Assembly: GCA_017429205.1 (NCBI GenBank)
Contig: JAFRPH010000021.1
Span: 87,421-151,420, forward strand
Reading direction: 5' to 3'
Length of the DNA: 64,000 nt
DNA from: Bacteroidales bacterium
Lineage (GTDB): Bacteria > Bacteroidota > Bacteroidia > Bacteroidales > UBA932
A program made the translations under genes and the position numbers. Of the stretch, positions 25,675 through 34,886 are shown piece by piece. How positions within the stretch are numbered: position 1 is the stretch's first letter; every line of letters starts with the position of its first letter. A model generated the notes under the pieces. The model did not search any database. It was not told where the DNA came from and was given only the letters and a program-made list of their open reading frames with translations.

Positions 25675-26460
25675 TTACTTCTTGTCGGCAATCATGTCGA
25701 CAAGACGAATGGAAGCGTCCTCCATGTCGATGGTGAGGGTGTCGATCTTGGACAGGATGTAGTTGTAGAAGAGCTGAAGGATAACCGCGACGATGAGACC
25801 GCCGACGGTGGTGATCAGAGCGACCTTCATACCACCCGCAACAACGTTCGGGGAGATGTCACCGGCAGCCTGGATAGCGTCGAAGGCCTGGATCATACCG
25901 ATAACGGTACCAAGGAATCCGAGGGACGGGGCGATGGCGATAAACAGGGAGATCCAGCCGAGACCCTTCTCCATCCGGCTGTTCTCGACACTGCCGTAGG
26001 AAACGATGGCTTTTTCAACGGCGTCGATGCTCTGTCCTTCTTCCACGCGCTTCAGACCCTGATAGTAAATGGAAGCGATAGGACCACGGGTGTTCTTGCA
26101 AAGATCCATGGCACCCTTGATGTCACCGTTCTTGATGTAATCGCTGACCTTGTCAACGAGTTTCTCGGTGTTTACCTTGGAGAAGGAGAGATACAGGATT
26201 CTCTCGATGGCGAGGGCGAGACCGAGGATGAGGCAGATGAGCACGAGGCTCATGAAGCCGGCGCCACCTTCGATGAACTTGGTCTTGAGGGCCTGGTGGA
26301 GGGGAACTTCCTCACCGGAACCGGCGAAAAGGTCGGTGACCGGCTCGTCAGCGGCGACCTGCTCGGTAGCGGCAGGGGCGGCCTCGTCCTGGGCGGAAGC
26401 GATGTTCGCAGTGAAGGTCATGAGACCGGCAACTGCCAAAAACATGAAAAACTTTTTCAT
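25675..26460 (-). CDS. exbB: ExbB/TolQ-family proton-channel protein with signal-like N-terminus
   Basis: A 261-residue MotA/TolQ/ExbB protein. Core helices are FMSLVLICLILGLALAIERI, WISLFIAIAPSLGFLGTVIG (the classic GTVIGM motif) and VALITTVGGLIVAVILQLF. Unusually it begins with a cleavable-looking signal (MKKFFMFLAVAGLMTF, then ASAQ) and a 30-residue Ala/Glu-rich stretch before the first core helix. First gene of the exbB-small membrane protein-exbD-exbD operon. The cluster has a longer A/T-rich leader and shows a more biased codon choice than flanking genes, consistent with strong expression. Confidence 0.92.
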   Translation of the reverse strand: MKKFFMFLAVAGLMTFTANIASAQDEAAPAATEQVAADEPVTDLFAGSGEEVPLHQALKTKFIEGGAGFMSLVLICLILGLALAIERILYLSFSKVNTEKLVDKVSDYIKNGDIKGAMDLCKNTRGPIASIYYQGLKRVEEGQSIDAVEKAIVSYGSVENSRMEKGLGWISLFIAIAPSLGFLGTVIGMIQAFDAIQAAGDISPNVVAGGMKVALITTVGGLIVAVILQLFYNYILSKIDTLTIDMEDASIRLVDMIADKK

Positions 26461-26535
26461 AATCGTTTTTGTGTTGTTAGTTATAAATTGAATTGAGTTA
26501 GTTAATAAATTCTCAGTTTCAGGTGCTATGCTTCA

Positions 26536-26565
26536 AAAGTCCGTGCAATTTAGCAAAAAATATTC
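26536..26565 (-). promoter_or_regulatory. Possible promoter of the exb cluster
   Basis: On the minus strand CTTG (26565-26562), 19 bp, TAAATTG (26542-26536): a partial match, giving a leader of about 70 nt that is A/T-rich. Weak evidence. Confidence 0.3.
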
Positions 26566-26578
26566 AAATGGCAAGGAT

Positions 26579-27610
26579 TTATTTGCTTATTTCGCCAAAC
26601 AGGTCCTCCCCGAAGCGGTTCTTGACCCACTCCGGATCCTCGCTCTGGCCCTGCAGGACGAACAGTTTTCCGAGGGCGGCCTCGGTGGTGATGTCGTATC
26701 CCGACACCACGCCGGCGATCTTCAACGTCTTGCCCGTGGCGTAGAGGTCCATATTGACAGTGCCTGATTTACATTGGGTTACGTTCACGACCACCTTGGA
26801 CTGGCTGGCCGTGCGGACGAGCGACAGGAACCAGGGACGGGTGATGGCGTTGCCCGATCCGTAGGTCTCCAGGATGACCGCGCGGATCTCCGGCGCGAGC
26901 AGGAACACGGTCACGACCTCGGGCGTGATGCCCGGGTGGATCTTGAGAATGGACACGCGGGTGTCCAGCCGGTCGTGGACCGTCAGGGGCTGCGACCAGT
27001 CCGCCGGATAGCGGATGACGCGGGTGTTGTACCGGATCCGGATGCCGGCCTCGGCCAGGGGCGGGCAGTCCGGGGAGGCGAAGGCGTCGAAGGCTTCGGC
27101 GCTGAGCTTGGTGGCCCGGTTGCCCCGGATGAGGATGGAGTCGAAGTAGATGGACACCTCCGGGACCATCGGATGCCCTTCCTCGTCCATCGCCGCGGCG
27201 ATTTCCACGGCCGAGATGAGGTTTTCCTTGCCGTCCGTGCGGGGAACGCCGATGGGCAGCTGGCTTCCCGTGAAGATGACGGGCTTCCGGAGTCCCTCCA
27301 GCATGAAGCTCAGGGCCGAGGCCGAATAGGCCATCGTGTCGGTCCCGTGCAGGATGACGAAGCCGTCGTAGTCGTCGTACCGGTCCCGGATCAGGTGCGC
27401 GAGCCGCACCCAGAGGGACGGTTCCACGTCGGAGGAGTCGATGAGCGGGTCGAAGGTGTAGGAGTCGATCCGGACGGCGAACTTGCGCAGTTCGGGGACC
27501 TCCTCGGCGATCTGGCTGAAGTCGAAGGGCTTCAGGGCCTGGTCCACCGGGTCCTGCTTCATGCCGATGGTGCCGCCGGTGTAGATGATGAGGATGGAGG
27601 ATGCTTTCAT
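26579..27610 (-). CDS. ansA: Type I (cytoplasmic) L-asparaginase
   Basis: A 343-residue asparaginase hydrolysing asparagine to aspartate and ammonia. The first catalytic Thr is in YTGGTIGM (T14) and the second triad is in ILHGTDTMAYSASAL. No signal peptide, which with the length fits the AnsA (type I) form. It overlaps the TatD-family gene by 4 bp and is the last gene of the dprA-TatD-ansA run. Confidence 0.93.
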   Translation of the reverse strand: MKASSILIIYTGGTIGMKQDPVDQALKPFDFSQIAEEVPELRKFAVRIDSYTFDPLIDSSDVEPSLWVRLAHLIRDRYDDYDGFVILHGTDTMAYSASALSFMLEGLRKPVIFTGSQLPIGVPRTDGKENLISAVEIAAAMDEEGHPMVPEVSIYFDSILIRGNRATKLSAEAFDAFASPDCPPLAEAGIRIRYNTRVIRYPADWSQPLTVHDRLDTRVSILKIHPGITPEVVTVFLLAPEIRAVILETYGSGNAITRPWFLSLVRTASQSKVVVNVTQCKSGTVNMDLYATGKTLKIAGVVSGYDITTEAALGKLFVLQGQSEDPEWVKNRFGEDLFGEISK

Positions 27611-28371
27611 ATCCTGTACAGGGTTTCTGCGTTGTGGGTGGTGGCCGCTTCCACCTCCTCGAGGGAAAGGCCCTTGAGTTCGGCGACCTTCGCGGCGACC
27701 AGGGGAAGGAAGGCGCTCTCGTTGCGCTGCCCGCGGTGCGGGACGGGCGCGAGATAGGGCGCGTCGGTTTCCAGGACGATATGCTCGAGCGGAATGCGCT
27801 TCACCGTCTCCGCGAGCGAGGCTTTCTTGAAGGTGACGACCCCGCCGATGCCCACGGAGAAATCGCCGCAGCGGCGGGCGCGCTCATAGACCTCGAAACT
27901 GCCCGAGAAGCAGTGCAGGATGCCCCGCAAATGCAGGTGGCGGCAGTCTTCGAGGATGGTGAAAAGGTCGCCCCAGGCGTCCCGGAGGTGGATGTTGACG
28001 GGAAGATCCCACTGCGAAGCGAGTTCCAGCTGGACGCGGAGGGCCTCCTTCTGGAGGGCGCGGTCCTCGTCGCCTTCGTGGTAGTCGAGGCCGATCTCGC
28101 CCACGGCGACGACGCCCCGTTCCCGGTAGGGGAGCATCTTGTCGATTTCCTCCTTCCAGTCCGGTCCCACCGAGCAGGGATACAGGCCCACCATCGCGTA
28201 CAGCACGCCGGGATACCGGTCGTTGATCGCCCAGAGGGCGTCCCGCTCGCGGCTGTCCACGTCGGCCTGGACCATCTTGCCCACCCCGGCGGCCAGGGCG
28301 CGCGCCACGGCGGCGTCGGCGTCCGGCAGGAACCATTCGTCGTAGAAATGGGTATGGGAGTCGATGAGCAA
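27607..28371 (-). CDS. TatD-family metal-dependent hydrolase
   Basis: A 254-residue TIM-barrel deoxyribonuclease-like enzyme. Metal ligands are visible in IDSH6-T-H8-FYD, VAVGEIGLDYH, NIHLRDAWGD, HCFSGS and ETDAPYLAP. TatD proteins are metal-dependent DNA exonucleases in repair; Bacteroidota carry the YcfH-like form. Lies 31 bp after dprA. Confidence 0.92.
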   Translation of the reverse strand: MLIDSHTHFYDEWFLPDADAAVARALAAGVGKMVQADVDSRERDALWAINDRYPGVLYAMVGLYPCSVGPDWKEEIDKMLPYRERGVVAVGEIGLDYHEGDEDRALQKEALRVQLELASQWDLPVNIHLRDAWGDLFTILEDCRHLHLRGILHCFSGSFEVYERARRCGDFSVGIGGVVTFKKASLAETVKRIPLEHIVLETDAPYLAPVPHRGQRNESAFLPLVAAKVAELKGLSLEEVEAATTHNAETLYRI

Positions 28372-28402
28372 AATGGCGTTATTTGCGGTTCAACCCACAA
28401 AT

Positions 28403-29551
28403 TTACACAATTTTCGCGGGAATGGTACACCGGCGGAGCAGGTCCGTCTCCAAAAAACCGTCCGTCTCCAGGATGGCGGCGCGCTCCTGGACCTCGGGCC
28501 AGGACCAGCCGGTCTCCCGGACGATCTCGTCCAGGGAGATGCCCGGATGCCCCTTGACCACGAGGGCCAGCCGGATCAGCGGGCTGTCCGTCCCGTATTT
28601 CCGCCCCAGGAGGGCCTCCAGGCCCGCTTTCCGCCGCCGGGCCGTCTTCCCGAGCCCGAGCCGCTCCACCAGGTCCTCCGGGTCCGTGACGATGTCCGCC
28701 ATCCGCTGCCGGATAAGGGAGTTGCAGCCGGCGGAGCGGACGTCGTCGGCCCGGCCGGGAAGGGCGTACACGTCCCGGTTGTAGTCGCAGGCGTACTTCG
28801 CGGTGATGAGGCTGCCGCCCCTGGTCTTGGACTCGATGACGACCGTCGCCCGCGACAGTCCGGCGATGATCCGGTTGCGCCGGATGAAGTTCAGGGCGAC
28901 GGGGGCGCTCCCGGTGGGATAGTCCGTCACCACGGCGCAGCCGGGCGTCCGGACCATCTCCCCGGCCAGCTCCGTGTGCTGCCAGGGATATACCTTCTCG
29001 ATGCCCGTCGCCATCACGCCGACAGTCGTGAGTCCGCATTCCAGGGCCGTCCGGTGGGCGATTCCGTCGGCCCCGAAGGCGAGACCGCTGACGATGCACG
29101 GCGGCACGGACGCCTCGCCCATGGCGAGCACCAGCCGCCGGCACCAGTCCCGCCCGTACGGGCTGAGATCCCGGGTACCCACCACGGCGATGCAGGGGCG
29201 CATCTCGAAGACGGCGGCCGGGGGAGAGGATGCGTTGAAATACAGGGCGAGCGGCGGATCCTCGCATTCGGCGAGGAGGGAGGGGTAGTCCTCCTCGCCA
29301 TAGGCGATCATGCGGAAGCCCCCGGACCGGATGCGGTCCAGCTCCCCGGCCGCCCATTCCAGGAGCCGGCCGTCCAGCTGGTCCGCAAATTCCCGGTACG
29401 GCCCCAGGGCCTCCCGGAGGGCGGCGCCCTCGAGGTCGAAGACGGGGGCCGCCGCCCCGAAGCGCTGCAGCAGGGCGTGCCCGGCGGCGGGTACGTAGCC
29501 CAGCGCCTTGTTGAGGGCGCAAAGGGCGGTTCTTTCGTCTGTGCGTGCCAT
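28403..29551 (-). CDS. dprA: DNA-processing protein DprA
   Basis: A 382-residue Rossmann-fold protein that loads RecA on incoming single-stranded DNA in transformation. Motifs are AVVGTRDLSPYG, SGLAFGADGIAHRTAL, LAGEMVRTPGCAVVTDYPTGSAPV and KTRGGSLITAKYA; a winged-helix-like C-domain is present (about residues 310-370). ATG 29551 (MARTDERTALCALN) is chosen; an upstream extension to 29596 runs into the queA terminator hairpin and adds atypical residues. Confidence 0.93.
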   Translation of the reverse strand: MARTDERTALCALNKALGYVPAAGHALLQRFGAAAPVFDLEGAALREALGPYREFADQLDGRLLEWAAGELDRIRSGGFRMIAYGEEDYPSLLAECEDPPLALYFNASSPPAAVFEMRPCIAVVGTRDLSPYGRDWCRRLVLAMGEASVPPCIVSGLAFGADGIAHRTALECGLTTVGVMATGIEKVYPWQHTELAGEMVRTPGCAVVTDYPTGSAPVALNFIRRNRIIAGLSRATVVIESKTRGGSLITAKYACDYNRDVYALPGRADDVRSAGCNSLIRQRMADIVTDPEDLVERLGLGKTARRRKAGLEALLGRKYGTDSPLIRLALVVKGHPGISLDEIVRETGWSWPEVQERAAILETDGFLETDLLRRCTIPAKIV

Positions 29552-29583
29552 GGCGTTTTTTCCGCCAAGGTAGGAAAAGGCGC

Positions 29584-29621
29584 AAAAAAACAACACCCGT
29601 TGTGGAAAACAGGTGTTGTTT
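29584..29621 (-). terminator. Intrinsic terminator of queA
   Basis: On the minus strand AAACAACACC (29621-29612) and GGTGTTGTTT (29597-29588) form a 10-bp stem, followed by a run of T (29590-29584). It lies 28 bp past the queA stop. Confidence 0.82.
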
Positions 29622-29648
29622 CAGTATGTATTTTATGCTTTTCTTACG

Positions 29649-30698
29649 CTACAGGATCAGGAGCGCGTCGCCGTACGGGCCGAAGCGGTACCCTTCGTCG
29701 AGGGCCACCTTGTACGCGTTCATCACGTTGTCGTAGCCGCCGAAGGCGGCGACGCACATCAGCATCGTGGACTGCGGGAGGTGGAAGTTGGAGACCGCGG
29801 CGTCCGGGACGGAATACTGGTACGGCGGGAAGATGAACTTGTTGGTCCAGCCGTCGAACACGTTCACCTCGTGCGTGGTGGTGACGTAGGTCTCCAGGCC
29901 GCGCATCACGGTCACGCCCACGGCGACGACCTTCTTGCCGGTGCGCTTGGCCTTGTTGATGGCCGCGGCGGCCTCCTCGCCGATGATCAGGCGCTCGGAG
30001 TCCATCCGGTGCTTGGAGAGGTCCTCCACATCCACGCGGCGGAAGTGGCCGATGCCCATATGGACGGTGATGAAGGTCTTCTCGATGTCCTTGAGGATCA
30101 TGCGGTTGAAGAGCTCGCGGCTGAAGTGCAGGCCGGCCGCCGGGGCGGAGACGGCGCCTTCGTGCGCGGCGAAGATGGTCTGGAAGTTCTCCGCGTCCTC
30201 CGGGGTGACCTTGGGCTTCACCCACTGGGGAACCGGCGTCTCGCCGAGGGCGAACAGGGCTTCCTTGAAGTCCTCGTACGGACCGTCGTACAGGAAACGC
30301 AGGGTGCGGCCGCGGGAGGTGGTATTGTCGATGACCTCGGCCACGAGGGATTCGTCGTCGCCGAAATACAGCTTGTTGCCGATGCGGATCTTACGGGCCG
30401 GGTCCACGATCACGTCCCACAGGCGCTGTTCGCGGTTGAGCTCGCGGAGCAGGAAGACGATGATGTCGGCCCCCGTCTTCTCCTTCTTGCCGTACAGGCG
30501 CGCGGGAAAGACTTTGGTGTCGTTGAGGACGAACGTGTCGCCCTTTCCGAAATAGTCCACGATGTCCTTGAAAAGCCGGTGCTCGATTTCCCCGGTATCC
30601 TTGTGGAGGACCATCATGCGGGCCTCGTCCCGCCAGCGGACCGGCTCCTGGGCGATGCGGTCCTGCGGCAGCTCAAATGCGAATTGCGATAGTTTCAT
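29649..30698 (-). CDS. queA: S-adenosylmethionine:tRNA ribosyltransferase-isomerase QueA
   Basis: A 349-residue enzyme transferring the ribosyl part of SAM to preQ1-modified tRNA to make epoxyqueuosine. Family motifs include MKLSQFAFELPQDRIAQEPV, ARMMVLHKDTGEIEHR, FVLNDTKVFPARLYG, GAVSAPAAGLHFS and PQSTMLMCVAAFGGY. Full length. A strong terminator follows; no clear promoter in the 68 bp upstream, so it may be read through from the Nudix gene. Confidence 0.95.
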   Translation of the reverse strand: MKLSQFAFELPQDRIAQEPVRWRDEARMMVLHKDTGEIEHRLFKDIVDYFGKGDTFVLNDTKVFPARLYGKKEKTGADIIVFLLRELNREQRLWDVIVDPARKIRIGNKLYFGDDESLVAEVIDNTTSRGRTLRFLYDGPYEDFKEALFALGETPVPQWVKPKVTPEDAENFQTIFAAHEGAVSAPAAGLHFSRELFNRMILKDIEKTFITVHMGIGHFRRVDVEDLSKHRMDSERLIIGEEAAAAINKAKRTGKKVVAVGVTVMRGLETYVTTTHEVNVFDGWTNKFIFPPYQYSVPDAAVSNFHLPQSTMLMCVAAFGGYDNVMNAYKVALDEGYRFGPYGDALLIL

Positions 30699-30766
30699 GG
30701 TTGAAGTACTTGTCTTATTGCGATACTCTTATATTACGTCTCCCGACGGAAAAAAGTTTCACATTG

Positions 30767-31378
30767 TCAGATCCGCGCCTCGCGGAAGACTTCCACGATG
30801 GAGGGATAGGTGTTCTTGAGGAAGGGCGGAAGGCTGGATTTTGCGACCCAGGCGGCCTTGGTGATGTCTTCTTCGCGCTGGGGGGTGAGGTTGGTGGGAT
30901 CCGTATACAACATATCGTACCACCAAGTGTGCTTGAGGTGCCACAGGTTGTCGCGGAAGTAGCAGTGGTCGGTGATGCAGATGAGGCGCCGCAGCTGGAG
31001 CTGGTCCACGCCGGTCTCCTCCTGGACTTCGCGGAGGGCGGTCACCTCGATGTCCTCGCCGGCCTCCTGGTGGCCCTTGGGCAGGTCCCAGAGGCCGCTG
31101 CGGGAGATCAGGAGGTAGTCGCCGCGGCGGTTGGACACCAGGCCGCCGGCCGCATTGACCTCCTTGAATTCCGCGCAGAGGCGGCGGTAGGTCTTCTGGG
31201 CGTCGGCCGAGGGGATGTAGATGCGCTGGAGGGTGTCCTGGACCTCGAACATCCGCACGAGGGCGTGGATGTCCAGCTTGTCCCCGAGGTGGAATTCGAC
31301 CGAGTTCGGATCCGAAAGCGCCTCGTCGTCCGGGGCGCAGATGACGATGCTTCTTTTCCCGAAATATATCTTGTGCAT
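30767..31378 (-). CDS. Nudix hydrolase with N-terminal extension
   Basis: A 203-residue protein. The Nudix box GHQEAGEDIEVTALREVQEETGV region (about residues 103-125) shows the GX5EX7REXXEEXG pattern for hydrolysing nucleoside-diphosphate-linked compounds. About 65 residues before the Nudix fold do not resemble a known domain to me. ATG 31378 (MHKIYFGKRSIVI) is chosen because an open extension beyond it would cross the divergent promoter region and the neighbouring gene. Confidence 0.87.
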   Translation of the reverse strand: MHKIYFGKRSIVICAPDDEALSDPNSVEFHLGDKLDIHALVRMFEVQDTLQRIYIPSADAQKTYRRLCAEFKEVNAAGGLVSNRRGDYLLISRSGLWDLPKGHQEAGEDIEVTALREVQEETGVDQLQLRRLICITDHCYFRDNLWHLKHTWWYDMLYTDPTNLTPQREEDITKAAWVAKSSLPPFLKNTYPSIVEVFREARI

Positions 31379-31387
31379 AATATTTGC

Positions 31388-31410
31388 TATATTTGCGTGC
31401 TGCAAAGATA
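31388..31410. promoter_or_regulatory. Divergent -7 boxes of the Nudix and SRPBCC genes
   Basis: Plus strand TATATTTG at 31388-31395 (22 bp before ATG 31418). Minus strand TATCTTTG at 31410-31403 (24 bp before ATG 31378). Both match TAnnTTTG; neither has a clean TTTG at -33. The boxes are 7 bp apart and overlap functionally. Confidence 0.5.
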
Positions 31411-31417
31411 GTTTATT

Positions 31418-31864
31418 ATGACCGAAATTGAAAGCAAGCACGGGATCGTTTCCCGCCAGCCATACGAGCTGTACATGTCGTTCGTGGACATGCGCAACTT
31501 CCTGCAGATGCTCCCCGAGGACAAGAAGAAGGACGTCCAGGCCGATTACGACACCATCACCGCGACGGTGCAGGGTTTCAACATCGGCGTGAAGGTCCAT
31601 GAACGCGTGCCCTATTCCCGCATCGAACTGGTGGACTACGGCGCCCCCTTCGCCTTCCACATCGAGCTGCACTTCGACCCGGCGCCCGAGAATCCCTACC
31701 AGACCGAGTTCTGGGTGAAGCTGGAGGCGGACCTGAACCTGATGATGAAGATGATGCTGGGCGGCAAGATCAAGGCCGGCCTGGACAAGGTCGTGGACGG
31801 CCTCGTGGACGCGTCCAACGGCAAGATGCCCGAGGGCTTCGACCCTTCCCAGTTCAAGTTCTGA
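31418..31864 (+). CDS. SRPBCC-like protein
   Basis: A 148-residue soluble protein resembling the helix-grip SRPBCC fold of Bacteroidota (VDMRNFLQMLPEDKK, ATVQGFNIGVKVHERVPYSRIEL, FWVKLEADLNLMMKMML), with a long C-terminal amphipathic helix. Such folds bind hydrophobic ligands, but nothing here names one. It shares one base (TGATG) with the rRNA methyltransferase start, so the two are translationally coupled. Confidence 0.7.
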   Translation: MTEIESKHGIVSRQPYELYMSFVDMRNFLQMLPEDKKKDVQADYDTITATVQGFNIGVKVHERVPYSRIELVDYGAPFAFHIELHFDPAPENPYQTEFWVKLEADLNLMMKMMLGGKIKAGLDKVVDGLVDASNGKMPEGFDPSQFKF

Positions 31865-33009
31865 TGCTTCCCGAGGCGTTCATCCGGAATCTTTCGGAGG
31901 AGCTCGGCCCCGACCGGGCGCGGACGGTGCTGGACGCGCTGTCCGGCGAGCCTTCCGTCTCCGTCCGCCTGAACCCTGCCAAATTGACAGCCTGCCCTTT
32001 CCCGGACGCGGAGCGCGTTCCCTGGAGCCCGTACGGCTATCTCCTGAAGGAACGCCCCAACTTTACGCTGGACCCCCTCTTTCACGCCGGGTGCTACTAC
32101 GTGCAGGATTCGTCGGCGATGTACGTCGGCGAACTGTTCCGCGCCGCGCTGGACGGCTTCGGCCCGGGCGTGACCGCCCTGGACCTCTGCGCCGCCCCCG
32201 GCGGCAAGACCACCGACCTCGCCGCCTCCCTCCGCGAGCGCTTCGGCGACCGCTTTTCCCTTCTGGCCAACGAAGTGATGCGGAACCGCTTCGGCATCCT
32301 GCGCTCGAACGTCCGCACCTGGGGCGATCCCCGTGTGGGCGTCGTCTCGCGCGACCCGTCGGCCTTTTCCGGGAAACCCGTCTTCGACCTCATCGTCACG
32401 GACGTCCCCTGCTCCGGCGAGGGAATGTTCCGCAAGGACGAGAAGGCCGTCGAGGACTGGTCGCCCGAGACGGTGGACTTTTGCGCGGCCCGTTCCCGCC
32501 GCATTCTTTCGGACGTCTGGTCGGCCCTGAAGCCGGGCGGCGTCCTCATTTATTCGACCTGCACCTTCAACCGGCAGGAAAACGACGACACCGTGGCCTG
32601 GATCGCGTCCGAGCTCGGCGCCGACATCGTGGACTGCGGGGATTTCCCGCCCGTCGCGCGGACGGAGCACGGCTACGCCCTGCTTCCGGGATTCGTGCCT
32701 GGCGAGGGCCAGTACGCCGCCGTCCTCCGCAAGCACGGAGAGCCGGACAGCGTCCGGACGGCCGATGTCTTCTCCCTCTTCAAGGCCGACCTGCCCGTCC
32801 CGCCGCCGGACCCGTACCCCTGCTTCGACCTGGACCGGGAAACCGCGCTGCAGTACCTCCACGGCGACGCCATCCGCATTCCGGACGCCCCCCTGGGGCT
32901 TTTGACATTGACCTACGAAGGCCACCCGCTCGGCCCCGGGAAGAACCTCGGCAGCCGGTGCAACAACCTCTATCCCAAAGACCGCAGAATCAGAATGGAT
33001 ATCCGATGA
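31864..33009 (+). CDS. rRNA (cytosine-C5) methyltransferase, NOL1/NOP2/Sun family
   Basis: A 381-residue SAM-dependent RsmF/YebU-type enzyme. SAM binding is in DLCAAPGGKTTDLAA; the two catalytic cysteines are in TDVPCSGEGMF and YSTCTFNRQEND. The C-terminal part (after about residue 290) ends with KNLGSRCNNLYPKDRRIR, a PUA-like RNA-binding tail usual in the Bacteroidota form. Middle gene of SRPBCC-methyltransferase-TPR, overlapping the TPR gene by 4 bp. Confidence 0.92.
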   Translation: MLPEAFIRNLSEELGPDRARTVLDALSGEPSVSVRLNPAKLTACPFPDAERVPWSPYGYLLKERPNFTLDPLFHAGCYYVQDSSAMYVGELFRAALDGFGPGVTALDLCAAPGGKTTDLAASLRERFGDRFSLLANEVMRNRFGILRSNVRTWGDPRVGVVSRDPSAFSGKPVFDLIVTDVPCSGEGMFRKDEKAVEDWSPETVDFCAARSRRILSDVWSALKPGGVLIYSTCTFNRQENDDTVAWIASELGADIVDCGDFPPVARTEHGYALLPGFVPGEGQYAAVLRKHGEPDSVRTADVFSLFKADLPVPPPDPYPCFDLDRETALQYLHGDAIRIPDAPLGLLTLTYEGHPLGPGKNLGSRCNNLYPKDRRIRMDIR

Positions 33010-33935
33010 AAAGAATCCTCACCCTCTTCCTGGCGCTCGCGCTGCCCCTGACCCTCCTCGCCCAGACTCCGCAGGAGGACTATGTCCGTCGATACAACAA
33101 CCTCATCAGCCGCGTCGGCCCCGCCGGCGTGGGCGTGGAAACCCTGCTGGACAAGTGGGCGGAAGAATATCCGGACGACACCCAGCAGCTGCTGGCCCGC
33201 TTCTCCTTCTGGTTCACCAAGGCGCAGACCACGAAGGTCATCCAGCTGCCCCAGGACCGCTACCTGGGCCGCGAACCCCTGCTGAACATGAAGGATTCCC
33301 TGGGCCGGAAGAACAATTTCTTCGAGGACACGGTGTATGACGACGAGTCCTTCGGGCTTTCGCTGGAGGCCCTGGACAAGGCCGTCGCGCTGAAGCCGGA
33401 GAAGCTGGACTTCCGCCTGCTCCGCATCGACGCCCTCACCGCCTACGAGAAAGGCAGCCCGGACATGGCCCTTTCCGCCCTCAAAGCCCTGGCGGACGAG
33501 AACTACAAGCGGCATCCGGCTTGGACGCACGAGTCCCTGGAGAAGGTCGATGACGAAGTGTTCAAGGCCCTCATCCAGGACTACTGCTTCACCTTCTTCC
33601 GCCTGGGGACCGATTCCTCCGCCGAAGCCTTCAAGAGCCTCTCGGAGCACATGCTCACGTACAGCAAGGACGACCCGCTCTTCCTGGACAACCTCGGTTC
33701 CTACTGGCTGGTGTCCAAGAAGGATTTCAAGAAGGCCCAGAAGTACTACGACCAGGTGCTCAAGAAGCATCCGGACGACATCACCGCCATCCGCAACGGC
33801 ATCCTCCTCGCCCGTCAGAAGAAAGACGTGAAGCTGGAGAAGAAGTACCTGGCGATGATGGCCCAGTACGGCGAGACCGAGACGGACAAAGCCTCCGCCT
33901 CCGCGCGTCTCCAGGCGCTGAACCAGAAAAAATAG
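33006..33935 (+). CDS. Exported tetratricopeptide-repeat protein
   Basis: A 309-residue protein with a signal peptide (TLFLALALPLTLLAQ) and helical repeats. The clearest TPR units are FGLSLEALDKAVALKPEKLDFRL and DFKKAQKYYDQVLKKHPDD. It probably acts as a periplasmic scaffold; no catalytic motif is seen. ATG 33006 lies inside the stop region of the methyltransferase (ATGA). It converges directly on the transporter gene: TAG 33933-33935 abuts that gene's stop. Confidence 0.8.
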   Translation: MKRILTLFLALALPLTLLAQTPQEDYVRRYNNLISRVGPAGVGVETLLDKWAEEYPDDTQQLLARFSFWFTKAQTTKVIQLPQDRYLGREPLLNMKDSLGRKNNFFEDTVYDDESFGLSLEALDKAVALKPEKLDFRLLRIDALTAYEKGSPDMALSALKALADENYKRHPAWTHESLEKVDDEVFKALIQDYCFTFFRLGTDSSAEAFKSLSEHMLTYSKDDPLFLDNLGSYWLVSKKDFKKAQKYYDQVLKKHPDDITAIRNGILLARQKKDVKLEKKYLAMMAQYGETETDKASASARLQALNQKK

Positions 33936-34886
33936 CTATTTCTTGTGTTCGTGCTGGTAGAGCTCCCAGCTGTTGAACAGGTTCTGCCAGATGGCATAGA
34001 GACCCCCGGCGACGGATGTCACGGGGGTTAAATAATTGTATCCCAGCCAGATGAGGAAACCGGTGTTCTTCTGGCCGAGGCCCTGGCCGGCGGTGATGGA
34101 GTCCACGCGGCCTTTCCCGATGCGGCGGCCGAGGAAGAACTGGAGGGCGCAGGTGGCCATCGACACGGCGACGATGCCGGCGAGGGCCCAGGTGCCCGGA
34201 TAATTCATGAAGAGCGCGTGGGTGGCGAGCACCATCGCGAGGGTCAGTCCGAAGAACCAGATATAGAAGGAATTGGGCGCGAAGCGCATCAGCCGGCGCT
34301 GCAGCTTGTGCGTGGTGTACCGGATGGTCCAGGCGACGAGGCCGGGGAGGATCAGGACCGGGAACACCTTCATGGCAATCCGGAAGACATAGGCCCAGAA
34401 GCCGAGGTCGGAGGCCGGCCGGATCATCGGGATGACCATCGGGATGAGGAAGGTGGCCGCGAGGTTCGTCAGGCACAGGTAGCTCACCGTGGCGGCGAGG
34501 TCGCCGTCCAGTTTCCGGGTGATGACCCCGGCCGCGGCGGCGCAGGGGCAGATGAGGCAGATCATCGCGCATTCCAGCAGGATGCGGCCGGCGCCTTCCG
34601 GGGTGACGGCCGACAGGCCGGCGAACAGGAGGAAGCCGAGCACCTGCACCAGCAGGGCGCCCAGGTGCCAGCGGTGCAGCCGCACGTCGTGCGGGGAAAT
34701 CTGTACGAACTGGAAGAACAGGAGCAGGGCAATGATGAACCGCTGCCCTTCGGACGCCACTTTGTGCAGGACGGCCCCGTACGGTTTCAGCACGGGCGTG
34801 AAATGGTAGAGGAGGTACAGGCCGATGCCCGTCGTGATGGCCAGCGGAAGCATCCAGTCTTTGAAGAACTGAACGGCCTTATTCAT
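33936..34886 (-). CDS. BASS-type (bile acid:sodium symporter-like) transporter
   Basis: A 316-residue membrane protein with about nine to ten helices. ICLICPCAAAAGVITRKLDGD and ITAGQGLGQKNTGFLIWL match the crossover-helix regions of the BASS superfamily, where sodium and an organic anion bind. The substrate is unknown. Its start overlaps the upstream YczE-like gene by 8 bp. Confidence 0.78.
   Translation of the reverse strand: MNKAVQFFKDWMLPLAITTGIGLYLLYHFTPVLKPYGAVLHKVASEGQRFIIALLLFFQFVQISPHDVRLHRWHLGALLVQVLGFLLFAGLSAVTPEGAGRILLECAMICLICPCAAAAGVITRKLDGDLAATVSYLCLTNLAATFLIPMVIPMIRPASDLGFWAYVFRIAMKVFPVLILPGLVAWTIRYTTHKLQRRLMRFAPNSFYIWFFGLTLAMVLATHALFMNYPGTWALAGIVAVSMATCALQFFLGRRIGKGRVDSITAGQGLGQKNTGFLIWLGYNYLTPVTSVAGGLYAIWQNLFNSWELYQHEHKK

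Noticed and set aside
31379..31672. N-terminal extension of the Nudix protein
   Set aside because: It would run through the divergent promoter and opposite the SRPBCC gene, and the extra residues look like shadow sequence.
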